This document shows positions 11,213-20,202 of a DNA stretch of 64,000 bases, piece after piece. Each line of letters starts with the position of its first letter. The stretch's first letter is position 1. The DNA comes from Paenibacillus sp. AN1007. GTDB lineage: Bacteria > Bacillota > Bacilli > Paenibacillales > Paenibacillaceae. The translations under genes and the position numbers were made by a program. The stretch covers positions 2,319,501 to 2,383,500 of the forward strand of contig NZ_CP159992.1 in assembly GCF_040702995.1 (NCBI RefSeq), in the 5' to 3' direction. Under the pieces are notes generated by a model. It made no database searches, was not told the origin of the DNA, and worked only from the letters and a program-made list of their open reading frames with translations.

Positions 11213-11238
11213 TTTCTCGTCCTCCACTTCTTTGCCCG

Positions 11239-14200
11239 TTATCGGTTTCGTCTTCGATTCAGCATTTCTTTTTTTCGTTCATTTGCATCCTTAATACGTA
11301 TGGACTCCTCCTTTTTCTGTTCCATCGCGTTTATCTCAGTTTGAACCGAAGACGGTGCCGCATTTAGCTGAGCGATGAAGGTGCGAATCGTTGGATATCT
11401 AAACAATGTGGCCACATTAAAATCAAGCGATAATTTCTTTCGGATTTTAGTATTCATCTCCAGGATGGACATTGAATTTCCTCCTAGATCGAAAAAGTTG
11501 TCATCCACTCCTACTTCACTGCAATCAAGCACAGTCATCCAAATGGAGGCTAGCTGTTTTTCGAGGTCCGTAGATGGCAGATTTGGACGGTTCCCTAAAT
11601 AAGATGCTGGTACTTGAGGTAGCGGTAACGCTTTAATGTCAATTTTCCCGTTATGGCTAATTGGTAAGGTCTCAAGTCGCATCCATCGAGTTGGAATCAT
11701 GAAATCCGGTAAGGAAGCCGCCAAAAGGAGCTGTAGTTCACGATAATCCAATTCCGTTTCGGACGTAAAATAAGCGTATAAAAGCGCGTCCCTACTTTCT
11801 TCTTTACGAGCGACGACGACGACTTCTTGGATCAAAGGATGTCGGCGCAGCACGCTTTCAACCTCTCCGGTTTCAATACGCAGCCCTCGTATTTTAACCT
11901 GTTCATCTTCGCGGCCTAAAAACTCAATGTTTCCGTCTTTTAGCCATCTGGCCATATCCCCCGTCCGATAAACCTTCTCTCCACTATTAAATGGGTCAGG
12001 CAGGAAGCGTTCTTCCGTCAACTTGGGCTGGCCACAATACCCTAACCCTACGCCGACTCCTCCGATGTAAAGCTCTCCGGCTACACCGGTCGGGACAAGC
12101 TTTCCAAGACGGTCTAAGACATAGAAATAGACATTAGGTAAAGGTTTTCCAATAGGTACAGTCGTTTCTGGGAATTGTGTACCTGGCTTCCATTCATAGT
12201 AACTTGAGTCTACCGCTGCTTCAGTCACACCATAGCTGTTCACGATTCGAAAATTGTTACCGAACCTGTCATGAAGCTGCTTGAAATCTTGGACTTTACA
12301 TACGTCGGAGCCGATAATAAGCAGCTTTAGATGCGGAATGGCCATCTCTAGTTCGCATATAAATTTCATAAAGGGTACGATTAACGCTGCAGTGGACTCA
12401 AACAACGTGACCTTATGATCAACCAATAGGCGATGCAAGCGATGAAAATCATATTTTTCTTCTTCTGTGCTAATGACAAGCTTGCCTCCGTGTAGTAAGG
12501 TTCTGCCCATATCGCCAGTAAACACATCAAAGGATATACTTGCAAGCTGGAGAAGGCTAAAACCCGGTTCGTGGAGTTGGTATTCTTCCTTCCATATGCT
12601 GCACATGTTAACGAATTGACGGTGTCCAATCATTACTCCTTTGGGCCTGCCGGTAGAACCTGAAGTATAGATGATGTACATTAGGCTGTTTCCGTCGATT
12701 CGCGGCTTTTCAAATGGTGTTGGGACGGTGGACCAATCCATTCTCTCAATAGCAATGGTACGTATTGAAGTCGGTAGATCCTGCTCGGGATGTCCATGAC
12801 AGATGATCCATTTCGCATTACTATTCTCGAGCATGTACCAAATCCGCTCTGCAGGATAACTAGGGTCAATAGGAATGTACGCAGCCCCAGTCTTCAGAGC
12901 AGCCAGAATAGAAATGATGCCTTCCATTGAACGTTCCAATAAAATACCGACCCTACTACCAACACGTACTCCTTTCCCATGTAATTCAGACGCGAGAATG
13001 GATACTCTTCGTTCCAGCTCGGCGTAAGAAAGCTGCTGACCTCCATAGAACAAGGCTGGCCGTTCACTATTTCGATAAACCGTTTGTTCAAACAACGTAT
13101 AGAAATCCAATTCATCTATAAGAAGAAGTTGATGATTTTTATATAGGAGCTTTGCCTCTTCTACCTTAGATAAGATTTCGATTTCTCCCAGTTTCTGATC
13201 CAGATCAACAGTGCATGCTTCCAATATGCGGACATAATAACCTAGATAACGTTGAATGGTTTCTGCTTCAAAAAGCTCTTTACTATATTCAAGTTCCAAA
13301 ATCATTTCTTCAGAAGTATCTAGTATATTCAGTGAGAGATCGAACTTGGAGATTGGAAAAGAATACAAATAAGGCTCCAATTTCAACTCCGTCGTCACGG
13401 GTAACTGCTGCTGCTTATTTTGGTAGCTGAACATCGTATCAAATAGTGGATTACGGCTCATATCTCTAGGCAGATTTAAGCGCTCAATCAAATTCTCAAA
13501 CGGAATCATTTGTTGTTCCTGTGCGGCTAGTAGAAGTTCGCTTACTTCACCTACATATTCCCGTATCGTTTTTTCAGCAGATGGATAGGACCTTAAGGCG
13601 ACAGTGTTAACGAACATGCCGATCATTTCCTGAACATCTGCTTGCTGTCGATTGGCAAATGGTGAGCCTACGATGACGTCTTCCTGGTTTGTAAGTCTAT
13701 GGAGCAGCGTATAGTATGCGGTAAGCAGCAATGTATTTAAGGTAACGCCCTTATTAGCTGCGACCTGAATTAATTTTTCTCGCAGGGACGGAAGTAAGCT
13801 TGTTCTGACCGTGTCCCCGTCATATCCCTTGACTGCTGGCCTTGTCCGGTCAATTGGCAAATTCAGCAATGGTAACTCCCCATCCAAAAGCTTTAACCAG
13901 AATGATTCCGCATCTTGATAAGCGCCAGCTTCAATCTGGTGAATCTGCCATACACTATAGTCCTTATAATCAACCCTAGGTGCAGGCACCAACTGCTTTT
14001 CTTCGTAAAGAGCAAGAAAATCGCGAATGATGATGTCCGTACTGATTCCATCAGCAACAATATGATGCATATCCATCATGAATTGGCTATCATTCTGCCC
14101 GATACGAACGAGGCAAACTCTGGCGAGCGGTGCTTGTTCCAAAGTAAAAGGTTGAATGAACTGTGCCGCGACCTCAGGGAGCTCTTTGTCGGATTGAATC

Positions 14201-17200
14201 TCCCGATAACATACAGGAATTTCAGCAGTGGGTTGAATTTTTTGCACAGGCTTGCCGTCGAGAATCTCAAAGTAGGTGCGAAGTGAAGAGTGACGCTTGA
14301 CCAGCTTTTCTAGAGCAAGCTTCATCCGGACTGGATCAAGTGATCCTCTAACTCTAACCATTAACGGCATGTTGTAGGAGACACCCTGCCCTTCTCCTTC
14401 AAGTTGATATAAAAAATACATGCGCCGCTGTGCAGGAGAAAGAGGATAGTACTCTGTTCCTTCGGTCACAGGTATCGTTAGCACTTTTGCAAGTCCCTTA
14501 GTTTCAACTAAAGCACTTAGCGCTCTCACTGTCGGCTCTATGAAAAACTCACGTAAGCTGATGTTAGTTCCTAGCCGGTCATTCATAATTAACAAAATCG
14601 AACTGGCTTGCAGAGAGTTTCCACCAATTTCGAAAAAAGATTGGCTTATAGATGGCGGTGCTGAAAGCCCCAGTACTTTCTCCCATATCGAAGCAATCTG
14701 CTGCTCTAGTTCAGTTGACGGCTTAACAAGTTGGTGAGCCTCTTCTTCTCTATACTCAATGGCATGTGTAGTGGACAGTCGCTTGCGATCCAGTTTGCCA
14801 TTTGGCGTTAATGGAAATGAAGAAACGTGTATTAAACGCCCAGGCACCATGTATGGAGGAAGAAATTTGGAAAGATGTTTCCGCACCTCTCTAGGCGCAC
14901 AGAAATCCCTAGCCGTGTAGTAACCGACCAATATTTCACCGTGTTCTTGGCTAGGTTCAGTTAGAACAGCAGCTTCTGCCACTCCTTCATAGGACATTAT
15001 CGCTTCTTGAACTTCCTCTGTATCAATGCGGTACCCTCGAATTTTCACCTGATGATCGAGTCTGCCCATATACATGAGGTTTCCATTTTCTAGCCAGCGA
15101 ACCAAATCACCGGTTTTATACATTCTTCCATCACCTGTGAATATATTAGGCACAAAACGTTCTTCTGTCAGCGCAGCATTACGATGATAGCCTCTGGATA
15201 CTCCTCTGCCCCCGATATACAATTCTCCGGGAACACCCGTAGGAACTGGCTTGCCCAATGAATCCAACACATACACTTGGGTATTTGCAACGGGTTTCCC
15301 GATATCATTACGAGTCGAGAGGGTTAGTTCTTGCACCGTAGACCAGATCGTTGTTTCGGTTGGACCATACATGTTAAAGATTTTTGCCTGAGTAACCGCT
15401 TGAAGCTCAGCAAGTAAGACTAGGGACAAATGTTCACCGCCAACTAGGATCTGCTTGCTCTGGCTAAGAAGCTGTACCCCTGCTTCATGTTTGAGCAGCA
15501 TCCCGAGACGGGATGGGGTGAGCTGCAGCGTATGGACAGGTGTATTTTGCACAAATTTGCCGAGCCATTCAGGATCTTGCTGCATCGCTTCGTCCGCTAA
15601 CAATACGTTCATACCGTTAAACAAAGGTAAAAGCATCTCTACAAAGAAGATGTCAAACGATACCGTCGTTAGAGCCAGTACACCAGCACCTGCAGGACAA
15701 TCCAGTCTCTCCCCCATTGCATGAATAAAATTGAACAGATTATCATGCGTGATAACTACGCCTTTAGGAGAACCAGTGGAACCTGACGTGTACAAAATAT
15801 AAGCCATATCATCCGGATCATTGACAGATTGTGGGTTAGCAAATGAAGCAGGTTGTTTCGCCCACTCGTCCTGCAGTCGCAAAATTTCACCGTCATATTG
15901 CCATGCTGAGGTGATATGATCCTCTTTACTCAAGTCGGTCAATACCAGTTTTGCCCCACTGTTTTTGAGCATATGCTGGATACGCTCACCCGGAAAACTT
16001 GGATCAATAGGCAGATAGGCACCACCCGCCTTAAGTACTGCCATGATCGCAATTAAGAGATTCGGATTACGCCTTATGACAATTCCGACAAGTGTATTTC
16101 GATTCACACCATAACTTCTTAGTAGATGAGCCATATGATTAGACTTTTTATTTAACTCATCATAGGTCAATCTTTCTTCAGAGGTAACAAGTGCTGTGTG
16201 TTCCCCTAAGATGTTGGACCATTTTTCAAACCATTGATGAATGCCACCACTCGCATGATAAGCGGATTTGGTGTTATTCCACTTTCGAAGCAATTTGGTA
16301 CGCTCAGCATCACTCATCCATGAAATCTCTTGAAGTGGTACTGAGGGATCATCTGTAATCAACCGAAGGAGTTGGATAAAATGTTCGGACAGTCTCTGAA
16401 TCGTTTCTTCACGAAACAGGTTTGCTCGATACTCCCATACCAAGTCGAGCGAACGTTCGTTATGCATAACAGCGTAGAGACTAAGGTCAAACTTGGCTAA
16501 GTTTGGGGAGATCGCTTTTGCCTGTATGTGCAGCGGACCGATTTTAGGGATATCTGGCGAAATCTGAAGTGAGAACCAGGTGTCAAATAAAGGATTATGA
16601 TTGATACCTCGTTCGGTCTTTGTTTCAGAAACCAGCTTCTCAAATGGGTAAGACTGATGCTCCAAGGCAGATATGAGAGTTTGATGGACCTCTTTTAAAA
16701 ATTGATCAAATGTCATCTGTCCTGAAGGTTTGTTTCGCAATGCCAAGGTATTCACGAAAACACCAGCCACCTTTTTTACATCCGGATGCTCACGTCCTTC
16801 TACTGGTGTGCCGACGACGATATCATTCTGTCCACTATATTTGTGAAGCAGCACATTAAATGCAGCTAATAAAACGGTAAACAGGGTAGTTTGCTTGTTT
16901 TGAGCAAATGCAGTTATAGCGGGTACAATGTCAGGATCACAAGTCGATTTAAGAACGCTGCCCTGCCAGTCGTCTGTGTTTTTCTTTGGTGAATCCAAAG
17001 GTAAGGAGAGAATCGGAATATCTCCACCAAACTGTTCAAGCCAGTACGCCTCGTGGGTCAGCATCTCTTTGTTACCAAGCCCTCGCTTCTGCCAAGCCGC
17101 ATAATCTTTGTAACCAACTGAAATTGGATCGAGCGTCTTCTCTTCGTAGAGGGAGAGCAGATCGCTAAGTAATATTTCCAGTGTGGTTCCATCCCCGATA

Positions 17201-20187
17201 ATATGGTGCATATCAAACAGAAGATAGTAATGAAGCTCAGCGATACAAAGTAATTCAACTCTATATAGCGGCACGTTGTTTAGCTTAAAAGGTCTGACAA
17301 AAGACTTTATGAACCCGCCGAGAGACATTTCGTCAAGTGAAGTTATAGCAAAGTTTGTGTTTAACGTGAATTCATGGTCTGGAACGATCCGCATCACAGG
17401 GTGTCCTTCTCGTACCTCAAGGCAGGTGCGCAAGACCGCATGTCTAGATACAAGTTTCTTGAAAGCCGATTGCAGTTTCTCTTCCTCTAACGGTCCTTTA
17501 ATCTCCAGCATTGCAGGCATATTATATAATGTGGATTCTTCACCTGCTGCCTGACTGAGAAAGTATATCCGCTCTTGTGCTGAAGAGCATTCATAGTGTT
17601 GTTTATTACCAATTTCAGGTATGTTGGTGAACGTATGATCCATACGTTCCTTTATTTCCTCACAGAGCGATGCGATAGTGGGATGTTCAAAAATAGATCG
17701 GATTGACAAAGTACATCCATAATATTGGTTTACTTCGTTGATAATCAAGGATGCAATAAGTGAGTGTCCTCCAATATAAAACAGTGAATCATCTACACCG
17801 AAATCAGCTTTTTGAGGCACATGCTTTTTCCAAATATCAAATATGACTTGTTCCATTTCATTCCGAGGCGAGATCTTTGTTGTTCGTGCAGCCAGTTTTT
17901 TTCGTTCGGATTGGAGCTTACGGTAATCAAGCTTGCCGTTAATGGTAAGTGGCATGGAATTCGTTTCATATATATGTGCTGGAACCATGTAAATAGGCAA
18001 ACGTGCCTCTAAAAAACTACGTATTTCTTCATTTGTAATGACATTTCTAGCAATGATATAAGCAGCAAGCTCGGTACGTCCCATGTCATCTATTTCCGTT
18101 GTGATTGCCGCATCTATAACGGAATCATGGAGGAGCAGCTTCTCCATGATTTCACCGATTTCAATCCGATACCCACGTATTTTGACTTGCTGATCCATTC
18201 TACCCAAGTATTCGAGATCTCCGTTCTCCATTCGACGTACCAGATCTCCTGTTCGATAGAATCGAGTTGTTTCCATTAAAGGATGAAACATAAAACGTTC
18301 TTGGGTCAATTTTTCTTTCCTGTGATATCCTTGCGCAACACCCTGTCCCGCGATCCATAACTCACCTGGTACACCGGATGGCACCGGGTGGCCATCTCGA
18401 TCCACAATCATTCCTTGTAAGTGAGGTAAAAGAACACCGATGTTGCTTAAAGAAGATCTGAAATCTTTTTCTTCTAATCTTTTAAATGTTGCATGGATTG
18501 TGGTCTCTGTAATTCCGTACATGTTAACCAATTCAACCGAAACATGCTGCTGAGCCCAATCTTTGATTTTACTTGGCATTAAAGCTTCGCCGCCAAAAAT
18601 AATATAGCGGGGATCCCATGCTGAAATAGACTCTTCTCGAATAAGTTGATAGAAAGCCGAAGGTGTTTGATTGAGAACCGTTACGGCTTCTTCTATCAGC
18701 AAACGGGCAAAGCTAGTTGTATCCTTAGCTGTATGCTCTGCTACGATCACAAGAGTACCTCCCGTAACAAGTGCACCGAACATTTCCCACACCGAGAAGT
18801 CGAAACTAAACGAATGGAATAAAGTCCACCGATCATCTGAATTAAATTCGAACATAGGGAGTGTATGCCGCAATAGACAAGTAATTTGCTTATGCTGAAT
18901 AACGGTTCCTTTTGGATTTCCCGTCGTGCCCGAGGTATAAATAATATAAGCCGGATTATTAAGAGTTTGTTTGATCGGACGAATGTCCGGTTCTCCATCA
19001 TCTGCATCAACTTGCGAGTTTTCAGTTATATTTTCTACAAAGATCACGGTTTTGACTAATGGATGATTTATGTTTTCAAGATTTTGAGAGGTTAGGAGTA
19101 TACTGGCGCTGGAGTCTTCTAAAATGTAATGATAACGCGCTTCGGGAAGACTAGGTTCAATTGGTAAGTAGGTGCCTCCTATGCTAAGTATGGCTAGTAT
19201 ACCTGCTACCATGTCGAAGGAACGTTCCAGCCGAATGGCTGCAATCGTACCTATACCGGCACCAGCCATTAGAAGTTCACGTCCAATACAATCTGCCCGT
19301 TTCTTTAGCTCCCCGTATGATAACTTGCACTCTCCATAGATAAGTGCAGTATGGTCAGGAATATCAATCGCTTTTCGAGCGAACATTTCATGGAGAAGCA
19401 TATCCCCTTCATCGATTAACTCTGTGGTTAACTCCTGTTGAAGTTGTACAATTTCCTCGTCTCTCATTATTGAAATAGAGCCAATAGGTTGTTCTGGATC
19501 GGATAAAGATTTACCTAGGATCAATAAGAAATGTGTCAGTAACCGTTCAGCAGACGATTGATTGTAGCGTTCAGCATCATAGTACAAAGTCAACTGTACT
19601 AGATCCACTTCTATATCAAGTGAGAAGGTAAAAGCAGTTCCAATATCATTCATCCACAGCACGTCATGCGAAGATGCAACCATTACTGCGATGTCGAAAA
19701 AAGGGTTGTCCGTTCCTTCCCATGCCAGACTTAGTTCGTCAGCCAGCACCTCAAGCGGATACTGCAAATAAGCTTGTGCTTCGTTTAGACGCTTACGAGT
19801 AACAAGTAAAAGTTCTTTAAAGCTAAGATTAGAGGATATCTGAACAGGTATCACGCTAGCAGGCACACCGAGCAGAAAATAGTCCGCACCTACGTATTTA
19901 TAGGTAAGTACGGAAGCACAAGCCAAAGCAAGTGCTTGAAGGTTTGTATCGGATCCGTTACTTATGCGAATCAACTCGCGCGCAATAGCGGCAGGTACTT
20001 CTTTTTTGACAGTATGAAGAAGAGTTGATGAGTGTTCACGATCTGACATTCGTTCTGGAATTCTATCGTAAGGTACTACTGGTTTAGGCAATTCCTCTGA
20101 CACAAGTCCAATGAGCGTTTCTTTTTGACCGTGAAGGCCGGAAGCAAGTAGTACTTTTTCACTGTATAGTTGCTTGGTCACACCCAT
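11239..20187 (-). CDS. Trimodular NRPS: [half C]-A-T-C-A-T-C-A-T
   Basis: This is a 2982-residue protein. Residues 1-250 resemble only the C-terminal lobe of a condensation domain, with no HHxxxDG. Then come A1 (about 264-770, core YTSGTTG near 415), carrier GGHSL near 808, C (HHIIGDG near 993), A2 (core near 1466), carrier GGNSL near 1855, C (HHIVADG near 2041), A3 (core near 2508), carrier GGNSM near 2900, and a charged Lys/Arg/Glu-rich tail of about 50 residues that could be a docking element. Hand-read codes: A1 DFWNIGMIHK (Thr type), A2 DIVQLGMIWK (near the Gly code DILQLGLIWK), A3 DVGEIGSVDK (Orn type). There are no E, MT or TE domains. The start may instead be GTG 20181, since AAGGAG is only three bases from the ATG. 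It follows the first NRPS by 15 bases. The terminal Orn carrier should hand over to the KS of the hybrid protein. Confidence 0.94.
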   Translation of the reverse strand: MGVTKQLYSEKVLLASGLHGQKETLIGLVSEELPKPVVPYDRIPERMSDREHSSTLLHTVKKEVPAAIARELIRISNGSDTNLQALALACASVLTYKYVGADYFLLGVPASVIPVQISSNLSFKELLLVTRKRLNEAQAYLQYPLEVLADELSLAWEGTDNPFFDIAVMVASSHDVLWMNDIGTAFTFSLDIEVDLVQLTLYYDAERYNQSSAERLLTHFLLILGKSLSDPEQPIGSISIMRDEEIVQLQQELTTELIDEGDMLLHEMFARKAIDIPDHTALIYGECKLSYGELKKRADCIGRELLMAGAGIGTIAAIRLERSFDMVAGILAILSIGGTYLPIEPSLPEARYHYILEDSSASILLTSQNLENINHPLVKTVIFVENITENSQVDADDGEPDIRPIKQTLNNPAYIIYTSGTTGNPKGTVIQHKQITCLLRHTLPMFEFNSDDRWTLFHSFSFDFSVWEMFGALVTGGTLVIVAEHTAKDTTSFARLLIEEAVTVLNQTPSAFYQLIREESISAWDPRYIIFGGEALMPSKIKDWAQQHVSVELVNMYGITETTIHATFKRLEEKDFRSSLSNIGVLLPHLQGMIVDRDGHPVPSGVPGELWIAGQGVAQGYHRKEKLTQERFMFHPLMETTRFYRTGDLVRRMENGDLEYLGRMDQQVKIRGYRIEIGEIMEKLLLHDSVIDAAITTEIDDMGRTELAAYIIARNVITNEEIRSFLEARLPIYMVPAHIYETNSMPLTINGKLDYRKLQSERKKLAARTTKISPRNEMEQVIFDIWKKHVPQKADFGVDDSLFYIGGHSLIASLIINEVNQYYGCTLSIRSIFEHPTIASLCEEIKERMDHTFTNIPEIGNKQHYECSSAQERIYFLSQAAGEESTLYNMPAMLEIKGPLEEEKLQSAFKKLVSRHAVLRTCLEVREGHPVMRIVPDHEFTLNTNFAITSLDEMSLGGFIKSFVRPFKLNNVPLYRVELLCIAELHYYLLFDMHHIIGDGTTLEILLSDLLSLYEEKTLDPISVGYKDYAAWQKRGLGNKEMLTHEAYWLEQFGGDIPILSLPLDSPKKNTDDWQGSVLKSTCDPDIVPAITAFAQNKQTTLFTVLLAAFNVLLHKYSGQNDIVVGTPVEGREHPDVKKVAGVFVNTLALRNKPSGQMTFDQFLKEVHQTLISALEHQSYPFEKLVSETKTERGINHNPLFDTWFSLQISPDIPKIGPLHIQAKAISPNLAKFDLSLYAVMHNERSLDLVWEYRANLFREETIQRLSEHFIQLLRLITDDPSVPLQEISWMSDAERTKLLRKWNNTKSAYHASGGIHQWFEKWSNILGEHTALVTSEERLTYDELNKKSNHMAHLLRSYGVNRNTLVGIVIRRNPNLLIAIMAVLKAGGAYLPIDPSFPGERIQHMLKNSGAKLVLTDLSKEDHITSAWQYDGEILRLQDEWAKQPASFANPQSVNDPDDMAYILYTSGSTGSPKGVVITHDNLFNFIHAMGERLDCPAGAGVLALTTVSFDIFFVEMLLPLFNGMNVLLADEAMQQDPEWLGKFVQNTPVHTLQLTPSRLGMLLKHEAGVQLLSQSKQILVGGEHLSLVLLAELQAVTQAKIFNMYGPTETTIWSTVQELTLSTRNDIGKPVANTQVYVLDSLGKPVPTGVPGELYIGGRGVSRGYHRNAALTEERFVPNIFTGDGRMYKTGDLVRWLENGNLMYMGRLDHQVKIRGYRIDTEEVQEAIMSYEGVAEAAVLTEPSQEHGEILVGYYTARDFCAPREVRKHLSKFLPPYMVPGRLIHVSSFPLTPNGKLDRKRLSTTHAIEYREEEAHQLVKPSTELEQQIASIWEKVLGLSAPPSISQSFFEIGGNSLQASSILLIMNDRLGTNISLREFFIEPTVRALSALVETKGLAKVLTIPVTEGTEYYPLSPAQRRMYFLYQLEGEGQGVSYNMPLMVRVRGSLDPVRMKLALEKLVKRHSSLRTYFEILDGKPVQKIQPTAEIPVCYREIQSDKELPEVAAQFIQPFTLEQAPLARVCLVRIGQNDSQFMMDMHHIVADGISTDIIIRDFLALYEEKQLVPAPRVDYKDYSVWQIHQIEAGAYQDAESFWLKLLDGELPLLNLPIDRTRPAVKGYDGDTVRTSLLPSLREKLIQVAANKGVTLNTLLLTAYYTLLHRLTNQEDVIVGSPFANRQQADVQEMIGMFVNTVALRSYPSAEKTIREYVGEVSELLLAAQEQQMIPFENLIERLNLPRDMSRNPLFDTMFSYQNKQQQLPVTTELKLEPYLYSFPISKFDLSLNILDTSEEMILELEYSKELFEAETIQRYLGYYVRILEACTVDLDQKLGEIEILSKVEEAKLLYKNHQLLLIDELDFYTLFEQTVYRNSERPALFYGGQQLSYAELERRVSILASELHGKGVRVGSRVGILLERSMEGIISILAALKTGAAYIPIDPSYPAERIWYMLENSNAKWIICHGHPEQDLPTSIRTIAIERMDWSTVPTPFEKPRIDGNSLMYIIYTSGSTGRPKGVMIGHRQFVNMCSIWKEEYQLHEPGFSLLQLASISFDVFTGDMGRTLLHGGKLVISTEEEKYDFHRLHRLLVDHKVTLFESTAALIVPFMKFICELEMAIPHLKLLIIGSDVCKVQDFKQLHDRFGNNFRIVNSYGVTEAAVDSSYYEWKPGTQFPETTVPIGKPLPNVYFYVLDRLGKLVPTGVAGELYIGGVGVGLGYCGQPKLTEERFLPDPFNSGEKVYRTGDMARWLKDGNIEFLGREDEQVKIRGLRIETGEVESVLRRHPLIQEVVVVARKEESRDALLYAYFTSETELDYRELQLLLAASLPDFMIPTRWMRLETLPISHNGKIDIKALPLPQVPASYLGNRPNLPSTDLEKQLASIWMTVLDCSEVGVDDNFFDLGGNSMSILEMNTKIRKKLSLDFNVATLFRYPTIRTFIAQLNAAPSSVQTEINAMEQKKEESIRIKDANERKKEMLNRRRNR

Positions 20188-20202
20188 ACGCTCCTTCGCT
20201 GT

